Shown here piece by piece: positions 18,510-28,428 of a stretch of 64,000 bases of DNA. The notes beneath the pieces were generated by a model. The model was given only the letters and a program-made list of their open reading frames with translations. It was not told the DNA's origin and made no database searches. This stretch comes from Pseudomonas sp. MWU13-2105 (GTDB lineage: Bacteria; Pseudomonadota; Gammaproteobacteria; Pseudomonadales; Pseudomonadaceae). The DNA is taken from positions 392,586 through 456,585 of the forward strand of contig NZ_JALLIY010000002.1 in the NCBI RefSeq assembly GCF_023242315.1, read 5' to 3'. Position 1 is the first letter of the stretch. Every line of letters starts with the position of its first letter. Made by a program: the position numbers and the translations under genes.

Positions 18510-20432
18510 CTACTGCGATTTTCTGACCCGCAGGTACCACTCGGAGAGCAGTCGTACCTGTTTGTCGGTGTAGCCACGTTCGACCATGCGGGTGACGAAG
18601 TCGTTGTGCTTCTGTTGATCCTCTTTGCTGGCTTTGGCATTGAAACTGATGACCGGCAGCAGATCCTCGGTGTTGGAGAACATTTTCTTCTCGATCACCA
18701 CCCGCAGCTTCTCGTAGCTGAGCCAGGTCGGATTCTTGCCGTTGTTGTTGGCCCGGGCGCGCAGGACGAAGTTGACGATCTCGTTGCGGAAATCCTTCGG
18801 ATTGCTGATGCCGGCGGGTTTTTCGATTTTCTCCAGCTCTTCGTTCAGGGCTACGCGGTTGAGGATTTCGCCGGTTTCCGGGTCGCGGTATTCCTGATCC
18901 TGAATCCAGAAGTCCGCGTACAGCACGTAGCGGTCGAAGATGTTCTGGCCGTATTCGCTGTAGGACTCCAGGTACGCGGTCTGGATTTCCTTGCCGATGA
19001 ACTCGATATAGCGCGGCGCCAGATATTCCTTGAGGAAGCGCAGGTAGCGTTCGCGGGTTTCGGCCTGGAACTGTTCCTGTTCGATCTGCTGTTCCAGCAC
19101 GTAGAGCAGGTGCACCGGGTTGGCGGCGATCTCGTGGGGATCGAAGTTGAAGACTTTCGAGAGGATCTTGAAGGCGAAGCGGGTCGACAGGCCGTTCATG
19201 CCTTCGTCGACACCGGCGTTGTCGCGGTATTCCTGGATCGACTTGGCCTTCGGATCGGTGTCCTTGAGATTTTCGCCGTCGTAGACGCGCATTTTCGAGT
19301 AGATGTTCGAGTTTTCCGGCTCCTTGAGGCGCGAGAGCACGGTGAACTGGGCCAGCATCTTCAGGGTGTCGGGCGCGCAGTGGGCCTTGGCCAGGGAGCT
19401 GTTGAACAACAGTTTGTCGTAGATCTTCACTTCGTCGCTGACCCGCAGGCAATACGGGACCTTGACGATGTAGATCCGGTCGATGAAGGCTTCGTTGTTC
19501 TTGTTGTTGCGGAAGGTGTGCCACTCCGATTCGTTGGAGTGGGCCAGCAGGATGCCGGTGAACGGAATCGCCCCCAGGCCTTCGGTACTGTTGTAGTTGC
19601 CTTCCTGGGTAGCGGTCAGCAGGGGGTGCAGCACCTTGATCGGTGCCTTGAACATTTCCACGAACTCCATCAGGCCCTGGTTGGCCCGGCACAGGGCGCC
19701 CGAGTAGCTGTAGGCATCGGCGTCGTTCTGTGGAAACTCTTCGAGCTTGCGGATATCGACCTTGCCCACGAGGGCGGAGATGTCCTGGTTGTTTTCGTCG
19801 CCCGGTTCGGTCTTGGCCACGCCGATCTGGTTGAGGATCGAAGGGTAGAGCTTGACCACCCGGAACTGGCTGATGTCACCGCCGAATTCGGCCAGGCGCT
19901 TGGTGGCCCAGGGCGACATGATGGTGTTCAGGTAGCGCCGCGGAATTCCGAAGTCTTCCTCGAGGATCGCGCCATCTTCCGTGGCGTTGAACAACCCCAG
20001 GGGCGACTCGAAGACCGGCGATCCCTTGATGGCGTAGAACGGGACTTTCTCGATCAGCTGTTTCAGCTTTTCGGCCAGGGACGATTTACCGCCGCCCACC
20101 GGACCGAGCAGATAGAGGATTTGCTTCTTCTCTTCCAGGCCTTGGGCGGCGTGGCGGAAATACGAGACGATCTGGTCGATGCATTCTTCCATCCCGTGGA
20201 AGTCTTCAAAGGCCGGATAGCGCCGAATTACCTTGTTGGAGAAGATGCGCGACAACCGTGAGTTGGTGGACGTATCCAGCAGTTCGGGCTCGCCGATTGC
20301 CAGTAGCAGCCTTTCAGCTGCCGACGCGTAAGCGCTGCGATCCTTTTTGCACAGTTCGAGGTACTCCTGCAGCGTGAGTTCTTCTTGCCGTGTGGATTCG
20401 AAGCGTTGTTGGAAATGGCTGAAAATGCTCAT
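18510..20432 (-). CDS. prkA: PrkA-type serine protein kinase (YeaG-like)
   Basis: The 640-residue protein starts at ATG 20432 (MSIFSHFQQRFES), preceded by GAGGTGACGTC. A further 76 residues are open upstream but are unlike the family. The N-terminal AAA+-like ATPase domain has a P-loop in LLGPVGGGKSSLAEKLKQL (about residue 105). The C-terminal part is the PrkA kinase-like domain. E. coli YeaG is 644 residues. It heads the prkA-yeaH-spoVR set. PrkA proteins are reported as kinases or AAA proteases in stress adaptation; targets here are unknown. Confidence 0.95.
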   Translation of the reverse strand: MSIFSHFQQRFESTRQEELTLQEYLELCKKDRSAYASAAERLLLAIGEPELLDTSTNSRLSRIFSNKVIRRYPAFEDFHGMEECIDQIVSYFRHAAQGLEEKKQILYLLGPVGGGKSSLAEKLKQLIEKVPFYAIKGSPVFESPLGLFNATEDGAILEEDFGIPRRYLNTIMSPWATKRLAEFGGDISQFRVVKLYPSILNQIGVAKTEPGDENNQDISALVGKVDIRKLEEFPQNDADAYSYSGALCRANQGLMEFVEMFKAPIKVLHPLLTATQEGNYNSTEGLGAIPFTGILLAHSNESEWHTFRNNKNNEAFIDRIYIVKVPYCLRVSDEVKIYDKLLFNSSLAKAHCAPDTLKMLAQFTVLSRLKEPENSNIYSKMRVYDGENLKDTDPKAKSIQEYRDNAGVDEGMNGLSTRFAFKILSKVFNFDPHEIAANPVHLLYVLEQQIEQEQFQAETRERYLRFLKEYLAPRYIEFIGKEIQTAYLESYSEYGQNIFDRYVLYADFWIQDQEYRDPETGEILNRVALNEELEKIEKPAGISNPKDFRNEIVNFVLRARANNNGKNPTWLSYEKLRVVIEKKMFSNTEDLLPVISFNAKASKEDQQKHNDFVTRMVERGYTDKQVRLLSEWYLRVRKSQ

Positions 20433-20733
20433 GACGTCACCTCGCTCGATACGTGGAGCCGGTGCCGGATCAATCAGTCCAGTGCTGGCATGCAACCGCG
20501 AAAGCCGTTGCCGTTTACCCCCCAGAACACCTTCAAAGCGACGACCACTTTGAAAATTACTACCGATGACCCGTACGCCGGTGTACCGGCTCTCCCCTGA
20601 TTTGGATGGCCTGCGCTTAAGGATAGTTCGGAATCGGCGGGGGCAAGTCAAGATGAGCAATTAGTTGCGCCTGACCGTTCGTCAGGAAAGGCTCTAGCCC
20701 GCGAATCCCGCGGGCTCCAGCAAAAGAAAAAAA
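20433..20733. other. Intergenic region between glpE and prkA
   Basis: This 301-bp gap holds the presumed prkA promoter and, at its low-coordinate end, the glpE terminator hairpin (20694-20718). No confident -35/-10 pair or alternative-sigma promoter could be assigned by eye, and no small gene was recognised. Confidence 0.4.
20694..20718 (-). terminator. Hairpin terminator downstream of glpE (weak T tract)
   Basis: On the minus strand AGCCCGCG-GGATT-CGCGGGCT forms an 8-bp GC stem after the glpE stop, followed by AGAGCCTTTCC. The stem is strong and the T run poor. It probably ends the lptD-to-glpE transcript. Confidence 0.6.
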
Positions 20734-21063
20734 TTATTCGGAAATATCTTGAGCAATTTCTGACGGATAGGTCGTGCGCCATAGCTCAAAGCCACCATCG
20801 AGGCTATAGACCTCGCTGAAGCCCTGGCTGACCAGGTAGGCGGCCGCGCTCTGGCTCGAATTGCCGTGGTAGCAGCACACCACCAGCGGCGCATCGAGGT
20901 CGGCGGCGCGAATGAAATCGGCGATGTTGTGGTTGTCCAGGTGGCGGGCGCCGCTGATGTGGTTCAGGGCGAAAGCCTGCGGGTCGCGGACGTCGACAAC
21001 CACGGCGCCGTGCTCGCGCAGGGCCTGGGCTTGTTCGGGCGGGATACGTTTGAATTCGGTCAT
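20734..21063 (-). CDS. glpE: Thiosulfate sulfurtransferase GlpE (single-domain rhodanese)
   Basis: The 109-residue rhodanese transfers sulfur from thiosulfate to cyanide or thioredoxin in vitro. The N-terminal signature [19 protein letters not shown] is present. The catalytic cysteine lies in [14 protein letters not shown], matching the GlpE active-site loop. It is the last gene of the lptD-apaH cluster, 35 bp after apaH. The physiological substrate is uncertain. Confidence 0.95.
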   Translation of the reverse strand: MTEFKRIPPEQAQALREHGAVVVDVRDPQAFALNHISGARHLDNHNIADFIRAADLDAPLVVCCYHGNSSQSAAAYLVSQGFSEVYSLDGGFELWRTTYPSEIAQDISE

Positions 21064-21098
21064 GCTGGGCTCCGTCGGGGGCGGGTAGGTCTTTCAGT

Positions 21099-21974
21099 CT
21101 AGCGATATAACCAGGCTCGAAAGCGCTCGGCCAGGGTCGGTGGCGGAGCGACGCCACCCTGGGCATCGCATTTGCAGGTCAGAAGTTCGCCGGTATCGAC
21201 GTTCATCAGGGTCATCGCGCCGCCCCAGACGCAGCCGGTATCGAGGGCGAAGATGCCGGGCTCGTCGCATTGGCCTTCAAGGGCGGCCCAGTGGCCGAAG
21301 ATGATCTTCAGGCCCTGGGTCTTGCGCTCCTTGTAGCTGAACCAGGGGGCGTAGCCGCGGGGCGCGGTGTTGGCGCCTTCCTTGCCTTTGAGATCGAGCT
21401 TGCCGTCGGCGCTGCAGAAGCGCATGCGGGTGAAATAGTTGGTGATCACCCGCAGGCGGGTCACGCCTTGCAGGTCGCTACTCCATTTGTTCGGCTCATT
21501 GCCGTACATGCCGTCGAGGAAAGGCGTCAGCAGGTTGTCGTCGCGCAAGGCGGTTTCCACTTCGGCGGCGTATTTGAGCGCTTTCTTCAGTGTCCATTGG
21601 GGCGGAATGCCGGCATGGACCAGGGCCACATTGCGCTCGGCATCATGGTGCAGCAGCTTCTGGCGGCGCAACCAGTCCAGCAGGTCGGCGCGATCCGGCG
21701 CGTCGAGGATCTCGCGCAGCGTATCGCTTTTTTTCAGGCGTTCGACGTTATGGCCGGCGGCGAGCAGGTGCAGGTCATGGTTACCCAGTACACAGACCAG
21801 CGAGTCGCGCATAGCGTAGAGGAAACGCAGGGTTTCCAGGGATTGCGGGCCCCGGTTGACCAGGTCGCCGACCAACCACAGCTTATCCTGGGCCGGATCG
21901 AACCTGACGCGTTCGAGCAGGCACTTGAGCGGTTCCAGGCAGCCTTGCAGGTCGCCGACGGCGTACACCGCCAT
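21099..21974 (-). CDS. apaH: Diadenosine tetraphosphatase (symmetrical)
   Basis: The 291-residue calcineurin-like phosphoesterase splits Ap4A into two ADP and removes Np4 caps from RNA. Metal-binding blocks are visible: [28 protein letters not shown] and [11 protein letters not shown]. The ATG overlaps the apaG stop by one base (TGATG), so the two are coupled. The length is normal. Confidence 0.97.
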   Translation of the reverse strand: MAVYAVGDLQGCLEPLKCLLERVRFDPAQDKLWLVGDLVNRGPQSLETLRFLYAMRDSLVCVLGNHDLHLLAAGHNVERLKKSDTLREILDAPDRADLLDWLRRQKLLHHDAERNVALVHAGIPPQWTLKKALKYAAEVETALRDDNLLTPFLDGMYGNEPNKWSSDLQGVTRLRVITNYFTRMRFCSADGKLDLKGKEGANTAPRGYAPWFSYKERKTQGLKIIFGHWAALEGQCDEPGIFALDTGCVWGGAMTLMNVDTGELLTCKCDAQGGVAPPPTLAERFRAWLYR

Positions 21975-22354
21975 CAGTGCAGGGACCCCGGGACGGCGAG
22001 GCGGAAGGGCGCGATCACGGCGTCGAAGTGCTTACCGTCCTCGGCCAGCATCTGATAGCTGCCCTGCATGTTGCCGACTTTCGTCGTCATCACCGTGCCG
22101 CTGCTGTAGGTGTGGCTCTGGCCGACCTCGATCAGCGGTTGCTGGCCGACAACGCCGGCGCCGCGGACTTCTTCCACGTGACCGTCGCCATCGGTGATCA
22201 CCCAATGCCGCGACATCAACCGGGCGGGCAGTTCGCCGTTGTTCTGCACCGTGATGGTGTAGGCGAAGGCAAAGCGGTTCTGCTCGGGTTGCGATTGTTC
22301 TGCAAGGAAGCGGGTGACGACGCTGACGTCGACCTGGTAACGAGGATCGGACAT
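21974..22354 (-). CDS. apaG: ApaG (CorD) protein
   Basis: The 126-residue protein has the FN3-like ApaG fold: [30 protein letters not shown], then [10 protein letters not shown] and [18 protein letters not shown]. The biochemical role is poorly known; it has been linked to cobalt and magnesium handling. It sits between rsmA and apaH, as in E. coli. A 107-bp gap separates it from rsmA, the widest inside the lptD-glpE cluster. Confidence 0.97.
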   Translation of the reverse strand: MSDPRYQVDVSVVTRFLAEQSQPEQNRFAFAYTITVQNNGELPARLMSRHWVITDGDGHVEEVRGAGVVGQQPLIEVGQSHTYSSGTVMTTKVGNMQGSYQMLAEDGKHFDAVIAPFRLAVPGSLH

Positions 22355-22461
22355 GCAAGAGGCCTTGGAAGCTGAAGCGCAAGAGACGCTGGACGAAGCC
22401 CAGTCTAGGTCAAGTCCCGGGTAGTAGGCCAGACATCCACGCTGGCCTGCTACCCGCGGGA

Positions 22462-23280
22462 TCAGTTGGCGTCGGGTGCCGGGACTGGCTGCTCACTGAG
22501 TTTGTCGGCCAGGCGCACGAAGGCGGCCAGGTCGAGCTGTTCCGGGCGCAGGCTGCCGTCAACGCCGGCGGCTTCGATCTCGGCATTGCTGAGCAGGGCC
22601 TTGAGGGTGTTGCGCAAGGTTTTGCGACGCTGGTTGAAGGCTTCGCGCACAACGCGCTCCAGCAGCCGGTGATCCTTGGCCGGATGGGGCAGGACGGCGT
22701 GGGGCACCAGGCGCACGATGGCCGACTCGACCTTGGGCGGCGGGTTGAAGGCGCCCGGGCCGACATTGAACAGGTGCTCCACGCGGCAATGGTACTGGAC
22801 CATGATCGACAGGCGACCCCAGTCGCCACCGCCAGGGCCTGCGGCCAGGCGTTCGACCACTTCTTTCTGCAGCATGAAGTGCATGTCGCGAATCAGGCTG
22901 GCGTTGTGCAGCAGGTGGAAGATCAGCGGCGTGGAGATGTTGTAGGGCAGGTTGCCGACCACCCGCAGGCTGTTGGGCGCCGGGTTCAGGCTGGTGAAGT
23001 CGAACTTCAGCGCGTCGCCCTGGTGCAGGCTGAAATTGTCCCGGCCAGCGAATTGCTGGTTGAGGATCGGCACCAGGTCCTTGTCCAGTTCGACGACATC
23101 CAGTTGTGCACCACTGTTCAGCAGGCCTTCGGTCAGGGCGCCCTGGCCCGGGCCGATTTCCAGCAGGCGGTCTTCGGGCTTGGCATGGATGGCGCGCAGG
23201 ATGCGGTCGATCACGCCGGCGTCGTGCAGGAAGTTTTGCCCGAAACGCTTGCGCGCCCGGTGTTGGTATTGCTCGGTCAT
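22462..23280 (-). CDS. rsmA: 16S rRNA (A1518/A1519) dimethyltransferase RsmA/KsgA
   Basis: The 272-residue SAM-dependent enzyme dimethylates two adjacent adenosines near the 3' end of 16S rRNA. Motifs: [12 protein letters not shown], the SAM loop [13 protein letters not shown] and the catalytic [15 protein letters not shown]. Its start overlaps the pdxA stop by 4 bp. Loss of KsgA gives kasugamycin resistance in E. coli. Length and motifs are normal. Confidence 0.98.
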   Translation of the reverse strand: MTEQYQHRARKRFGQNFLHDAGVIDRILRAIHAKPEDRLLEIGPGQGALTEGLLNSGAQLDVVELDKDLVPILNQQFAGRDNFSLHQGDALKFDFTSLNPAPNSLRVVGNLPYNISTPLIFHLLHNASLIRDMHFMLQKEVVERLAAGPGGGDWGRLSIMVQYHCRVEHLFNVGPGAFNPPPKVESAIVRLVPHAVLPHPAKDHRLLERVVREAFNQRRKTLRNTLKALLSNAEIEAAGVDGSLRPEQLDLAAFVRLADKLSEQPVPAPDAN

Positions 23281-24266
23281 AAACGGGTCTCGGCCATCTG
23301 GTAGGCGGTTTCCAGGGCGACTTGCAGGCTGCCGGTGTCGATATTGCCGCTGCCGGCCAGGTCCAGGGCGGTGCCGTGGTCGACCGAAGTGCGGATGATC
23401 GGCAAGCCCAGGGTCACGTTGACTGCGGCGCCGAAACCTTTGTATTTCAGCACGGGCAGGCCCTGGTCGTGGTACATCGCCAGCACCGCGTCGCAGTGCT
23501 CCAGATATTTGGGGGTAAACAGAGTGTCGGCAGGCAGCGGGCCACGCAGGTCCATGCCCTCGCCGCGCAGGCGCTCCAATGTCGGTTCGATGATGTCGAT
23601 TTCTTCGTGGCCCAGGTGCCCACCTTCGCCGGCATGGGGGTTGAGCCCGCAGACCAGGATACGCGGGTTGGCGATGCCGAACTTTTCCCGCAGGTCGCCA
23701 TGCAGGATGCGGGTGACCCGCTCCAGGCGCTCCGGGGTAATGGCATCGGCGATTTGCCTCAGGGGCAGGTGGGTGGTCACCAGGGCCACGCGCAGTCCGC
23801 GGGTCGCCAGCATCATTACCACCTGGGCGGTGTGGGTCAGGTCGGCGAGGAATTCGGTATGGCCGGAAAAGGCGATCCCGGATTCGTTGATCACGCCTTT
23901 GTGCACCGGGGCGGTGATCATGCCGGCGAAGTCGCCGTCCAGGCAGCCTTGGCCCGCGCGGGTCAGGGTTTCCAGGACAAAGGCGGCATTGGCCTGGTCC
24001 AGTTGCCCGGCGACGACCGGATTCGCCAGCGGGGTGTCCCAGACATACAGGCTGCCCGCTGGTGCCGGTTGCTCAGGCCATTGGCCTGGAGCCACGGGCA
24101 GCAGATTGACGGCCACGCCCAGTTGTGTGGCCCGCTCACGGAGCAGGTCGCGACTGGTAATGGCAATCAGGGGGTAGGGCTGGGGCTGCGAGGCGAGCAG
24201 CAGGCAAAGGTCTGGACCAATGCCCGCCGGCTCGCCGGGGGTCAATGCGAAACGCCGCGGTTTCAC
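23277..24266 (-). CDS. pdxA: 4-hydroxythreonine-4-phosphate dehydrogenase
   Basis: The 329-residue NAD-dependent enzyme of pyridoxal phosphate synthesis begins [15 protein letters not shown]. Conserved parts are [17 protein letters not shown] and [10 protein letters not shown], with metal and substrate ligands in [11 protein letters not shown] and AMYHDQGL. It overlaps rsmA and surA by 4 bp on either side, forming a tightly coupled surA-pdxA-rsmA string, as in E. coli. Confidence 0.98.
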   Translation of the reverse strand: MKPRRFALTPGEPAGIGPDLCLLLASQPQPYPLIAITSRDLLRERATQLGVAVNLLPVAPGQWPEQPAPAGSLYVWDTPLANPVVAGQLDQANAAFVLETLTRAGQGCLDGDFAGMITAPVHKGVINESGIAFSGHTEFLADLTHTAQVVMMLATRGLRVALVTTHLPLRQIADAITPERLERVTRILHGDLREKFGIANPRILVCGLNPHAGEGGHLGHEEIDIIEPTLERLRGEGMDLRGPLPADTLFTPKYLEHCDAVLAMYHDQGLPVLKYKGFGAAVNVTLGLPIIRTSVDHGTALDLAGSGNIDTGSLQVALETAYQMAETRL

Positions 24267-25585
24267 TTTGGCGCCTGTTCCGCGCCGGGGAGCTTGATTT
24301 CAACGTAGGCTTCGTCGCGGATCTGACGCAGCCAGGTTTGCAGCTCTTCATCGTATTTGCGGTTACGCAGCACGGTCATGGCTTGCTGTTCGCGGGCCTG
24401 GGTAGTGCTGTCGGTGGCGCGACGGCCGAGGACTTCCAGGACGTGCCAGCCGTATTGGGTCTTGAACGGCTTGGACAGGACGCCTTGCGGGGTCTTGGCC
24501 ATCACTTCGCGAAATTCCGGTACCAGTGCGTTCGGGTCGACCCAGTTCAGGTCACCACCATTGAGCGCCGAGCCCGGGTCTTCCGAGAAGCTCTTGGCCA
24601 GGGTAGAGAAATCTTCGCCGTTGGAGATCCGCTCGTAGAGCTTCTGCGCCAGGGCTTGGGTTTCGGCTTCGCTGCGAATGGCATTGGGCTTGATCAGGAT
24701 GTGACGGACATGCACTTCGTCGCGCATCTGCGTCTCGCCACCGCGCTTCTCCAGGACCTTCAGGATGATGAATCCACCTGGGGTGCGTGTCGGCTCGCTG
24801 ATATCGCCGATCGCCATGCTGCTCAGCATGCGGTCGAACGGTGGTGGCAACTGGGCCGGCTTGCGCCAGCCCATGTCGCCGCCTTCCAGGGCGTTGTCGC
24901 TGCCGGAGCGGGCAATGGCCAGCTGACTGAAGTCAGCGCCTTGCTTGAGCTGCCGGTAGATATCCTGGGCCTGCGCCGCTGCCGCCTGGATGACTTGCGA
25001 GCTGGCGCTGTCCGGGGTCGAGATCAGGATATTGGCCAGGTGCAGTTCTTCGGAGAGCTGCATTTTGCCCTGGTCCGAGGCGAGGAAGTTCTTCACTTCC
25101 TGTTCCGACACCTGGACCCGCTCGGCGACACGACGCTGACGTACACGGCTGATGATCATTTCCCGGCGAACCTGGTCACGGGCGTCCTCATAAGAGAGGC
25201 CGTCGTGCGCCAGGGCTGCGCGGAATTGATCGATGTTCATGTTGTTGCGTTGGGCAATGGTGCCGATGGCCTGGTTCAACTCATCATCGCTGATGCGGAT
25301 ACCCGAGCGCTCGCCGATCTGCAGTTGCAGGTTTTCGACGATCAGCCGGTCCAGGACCTGTTGATCGAGGACGCTGGTGGGCGGCACGCCGCCCCCACGC
25401 TTGGCGATGGTCTGCTGAACCTCGTGGACGCGCTGGTCCAGTTGGCTCTGCATGATCACATCGTTGTCGACGATGGCCACGACGTTGTCGAGGGGCCGTA
25501 CGGCGGCATGAACCGCCGCACTCAGGACCAGCGCGCCCAGCATCAGCGGGCGCAGACAATCAGAAAGCTTGATCTTCACGTTCAC
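24263..25585 (-). CDS. surA: Periplasmic chaperone and peptidyl-prolyl isomerase SurA
   Basis: The 440-residue periplasmic chaperone serves outer-membrane beta-barrel proteins, including LptD. An N-terminal signal peptide (about 1-27, ending SAAVHA) is followed by the SurA N-domain ([19 protein letters not shown]), two parvulin domains (around 175-275 and 285-385, the first with [16 protein letters not shown]) and a C-terminal helix. The start lies 26 bp inside the 3' end of lptD. An internal Met at residue 15 would also leave a signal-like helix, so the start is not certain. Confidence 0.97.
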   Translation of the reverse strand: MNVKIKLSDCLRPLMLGALVLSAAVHAAVRPLDNVVAIVDNDVIMQSQLDQRVHEVQQTIAKRGGGVPPTSVLDQQVLDRLIVENLQLQIGERSGIRISDDELNQAIGTIAQRNNMNIDQFRAALAHDGLSYEDARDQVRREMIISRVRQRRVAERVQVSEQEVKNFLASDQGKMQLSEELHLANILISTPDSASSQVIQAAAAQAQDIYRQLKQGADFSQLAIARSGSDNALEGGDMGWRKPAQLPPPFDRMLSSMAIGDISEPTRTPGGFIILKVLEKRGGETQMRDEVHVRHILIKPNAIRSEAETQALAQKLYERISNGEDFSTLAKSFSEDPGSALNGGDLNWVDPNALVPEFREVMAKTPQGVLSKPFKTQYGWHVLEVLGRRATDSTTQAREQQAMTVLRNRKYDEELQTWLRQIRDEAYVEIKLPGAEQAPK

Positions 25586-28358
25586 GATAACCTTGAATGC
25601 CTTTGTCGAGGAAGCTCTCTACCTTGTTGCCCATGACGCCACCCAGGCCCTTCAGGACAAACTGAAGGAAGATGCCGTGGTCGCCTCGTTCGTTTTGCGG
25701 AGCTTGTTGGCTGAACTCGTCATACTGGACCCAGTAGCGGTTGATCAGGCGCATTTTCCAGCAGCAGTTGTCGTACTCGAAACCACCAAAGGCTTCCAGC
25801 GTACGGTTGCGGTTGTAGTCGTACTGCCAGCGGCTGATGACGTTCCACTGGGGGACGACCGGCCAGATGACCGAGAAGTCGTGCTGCTCGATCTTGTAGT
25901 AGTCCTTCACGTAGCCGGGTTGGCCAGGGGTGCCATAGTCGCCGCCGAACTGCCATTGGCCGGTGTTCTGGTTGTAGATCACCTGGTCGTTGCGATAGCG
26001 ATAGCCGGCGTTGATAACCTTGTTCGGGTTGTCTTCAGGCTGGTAGTGGAACATCGCACTGCCGGAACGTGGCTGGTGACTTTTCGGATCCCAGTTGTAG
26101 TCGGCGGTGGCGCGCCAGTCGCGGTTGAAGTTGTAGGCGTACTCCAGGGCGTACGGCGAGACATTGGTCTTGGCGTCGGCGCGGGTATTGAAGTCGACAC
26201 CCGGCAATTGCACGGTGCGATCTTTGAAGTAGTAAGCCTGGCCAACACTCACGCGCTGACGTTCGAAACCGTTGTCCTCGATCCAGCGGCTGGTGACCCC
26301 CAGGGACAGTTTATTCTCGTCACCGACGCGGTCGTTGCCGGAGAAACGGTTTTCACGGAACAGCGAGGCATAGTTGAAGCTGTATTCGCCAGTGTCGAAT
26401 ACGGGAATGTCTTTCTGGTCTTTCTCCGGAACATAGAGATAGAACAGGCGCGGTTCCAGGGTCTGGCGATAGTTGGTGCCGAACAGTTCGGTGTTGCGGT
26501 CGAAGTACAGGCCGCTGTCGATGCTGGCGATAGGGACGCCACGGCTCTGTGAGGTGCTGTAGGTCCCACCGATGTAATTCGGATTAGCCGCCTGGGCTGC
26601 CACGATTTGAGACTGGCCCAGCGACCCCAGGTCCAGATCGTATTGGGTGTACTGATACTTGAGCGACGGCGTGACAAAGCCATAAGTCCAGTTCAGTGGC
26701 AGGCTGACACCCGGCTTGAGGTTCAGGCGGTCGCCGTTGGCACGGGCCAGGCCGGTCACGTTGGTGTCCAGGCGCGGCGCGGTGACGCCATCCTTGTCGG
26801 CGAAGGTCCCGCTTTCCAGGCTCCGCTCGAAGCGAGTGGCTTCAGTTTCGTAGGTGAAATTGAGGCCTTCCGGATGATAAGGCAGGCTACCGCTGAGGGT
26901 GAGTTGTGGCAGGCGGTTGTACGGAGTGATAACCGCCACGCTCGCCAACTCATAGGCCTGCACATTCAATTGGGCGGTGAAGTCGTCGCCGCGATAGCTC
27001 GCGGTTGCCTGTTGATTCACATAGTCGACGCTTCTGACACCGACCTGGTTGCTCTGCAGATCCTGGAAGTAATACGGATCGCTGATCTTGGTGTAGTCGA
27101 CGGTGGTCAGTACACGTGAATCCAAGCCGCCCTTGTGCTGCCAGTTGACCATGTAGCGATCTTTGGTTGCGTCCGACTGCTTGGAACGGTCGTTACTTTC
27201 GTCACTCAGGAATGCACCGCCGAACTGACCTTCGGTGGACTTGGTCAGGTAACGGAACTCACCTTCGGTCAACATGCCGCGCTTGCTCATGTAGTGCGGA
27301 TACAACGTGGCATCGTAGTTCGGTGCCAGGTTGAAGTAGTAAGGCGTGGTCAGGTTGAAGCCCGAGGTGCTGTCACTGGAGAAACTCGGCGGCAGGAAAC
27401 CGGACTGGCGACGGTCGTCGATCGGAAAGTAGATATACGGGGTATAGAGGACCGGGATGTCCTTCACTCGCAAGGTCACGTTGGTTGCCGTACCGAAACC
27501 GGTCGCCGGGTTCAGGGTGATGTTATTACCCTTGAGCTGCCAGGCATTGCTGTTTGGTTCGCACGTGGTGTACGTGCCGTCCTTGAGACGGATGATTGCG
27601 TTCTCGGCACGCTTGGCATACAGCGCGTTACCGCGGATATGCGATTTATGCATCACATATTCGGCGTTGTCGACCTTGGACTCACCGGTGTCCAGTTGCA
27701 CTTCGGCATGGTCGCCGACCAGCAGGGCGCCCTGGTCGCGAACGCGCACGTTGCCGTTCAGCTCGCCACGGTTTTCCGCCTGGTACAGGCTGGCTTCGTC
27801 GGCCTCGACCTGCATGCTGCCCTGGCGCATGACGACGTCGCCGGCCAGTGTCGCGACCTGCTTGTCCTGTTCATAGCGCGAGGCCTTGGCGCCGATAAAG
27901 GTCGGCGCGTCACTTTTATTCGTCGTGTCATTCATGCCAGGACGAATTGGTTCGATATAGGAACCAGAGCAATAAGGACCGGTTTCGGCCAACTGTGCGG
28001 CAGTCAGCTTCTCACGCGGGACCCAGTCGAGGTGACTGTAGTCGGCGCTGCGCGACTTCAGGCCGCGGCCCTTGGCCTCGGTGACCAGCACCGGGCCGGC
28101 GGCTTTCTCGCTGCTGGAACCGCTGTCCGCCGGGGCATTGCTACCCAGGGCCTCGGCGCTGCCGTCATGCACGGGGCGTGGCGGCAGTTGGGCCGTAGTG
28201 GTCTTGGGCGCGCAATCCCAGGAGCCGGAAGCAGAGACGGAGCAGTCATACTGTTCCGCGGCGACCGCGAATGGGGTGGCAAGAGGTTGCAGAGCCAGCA
28301 AACCGCCGGTAACCAGCAACGGAAATTTTTTACGAAACGCGGGGGATTTCAATGCCAT
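25560..28358 (-). CDS. lptD: LPS-assembly outer-membrane protein LptD
   Basis: The 932-residue protein forms the LPS translocon with LptE and inserts LPS into the outer leaflet. A signal peptide (about 1-34) is followed by early cysteines (QYDC, SWDC), a pseudomonad-type N-terminal extension, the periplasmic LptA-like jellyroll (from about 165, with [20 protein letters not shown]) and a C-terminal beta-barrel (for example [19 protein letters not shown]). It heads a leftward cluster with surA, pdxA and rsmA. Its upstream region has been displaced: about 70 bp before the ATG a group II intron is inserted. Confidence 0.98.
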   Translation of the reverse strand: MALKSPAFRKKFPLLVTGGLLALQPLATPFAVAAEQYDCSVSASGSWDCAPKTTTAQLPPRPVHDGSAEALGSNAPADSGSSSEKAAGPVLVTEAKGRGLKSRSADYSHLDWVPREKLTAAQLAETGPYCSGSYIEPIRPGMNDTTNKSDAPTFIGAKASRYEQDKQVATLAGDVVMRQGSMQVEADEASLYQAENRGELNGNVRVRDQGALLVGDHAEVQLDTGESKVDNAEYVMHKSHIRGNALYAKRAENAIIRLKDGTYTTCEPNSNAWQLKGNNITLNPATGFGTATNVTLRVKDIPVLYTPYIYFPIDDRRQSGFLPPSFSSDSTSGFNLTTPYYFNLAPNYDATLYPHYMSKRGMLTEGEFRYLTKSTEGQFGGAFLSDESNDRSKQSDATKDRYMVNWQHKGGLDSRVLTTVDYTKISDPYYFQDLQSNQVGVRSVDYVNQQATASYRGDDFTAQLNVQAYELASVAVITPYNRLPQLTLSGSLPYHPEGLNFTYETEATRFERSLESGTFADKDGVTAPRLDTNVTGLARANGDRLNLKPGVSLPLNWTYGFVTPSLKYQYTQYDLDLGSLGQSQIVAAQAANPNYIGGTYSTSQSRGVPIASIDSGLYFDRNTELFGTNYRQTLEPRLFYLYVPEKDQKDIPVFDTGEYSFNYASLFRENRFSGNDRVGDENKLSLGVTSRWIEDNGFERQRVSVGQAYYFKDRTVQLPGVDFNTRADAKTNVSPYALEYAYNFNRDWRATADYNWDPKSHQPRSGSAMFHYQPEDNPNKVINAGYRYRNDQVIYNQNTGQWQFGGDYGTPGQPGYVKDYYKIEQHDFSVIWPVVPQWNVISRWQYDYNRNRTLEAFGGFEYDNCCWKMRLINRYWVQYDEFSQQAPQNERGDHGIFLQFVLKGLGGVMGNKVESFLDKGIQGYREREDQAF

Positions 28359-28428
28359 CTTATTAGTCCGGGCTTCCTGCGTGCCATCTGCCCGCGGTGG
28401 GGGTCACACGCCTATCGATGGTCAGAAA

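Noticed and set aside
20433..20660. 76-residue N-terminal extension of PrkA
   Set aside because: The family starts at MSIF, which has a proper ribosome site; the extension is Arg-rich and unlike PrkA proteins.
24245..25636. 463-codon open frame antisense to surA
   Set aside because: It is a shadow frame; surA is unambiguous on the other strand with signal peptide and parvulin domains.
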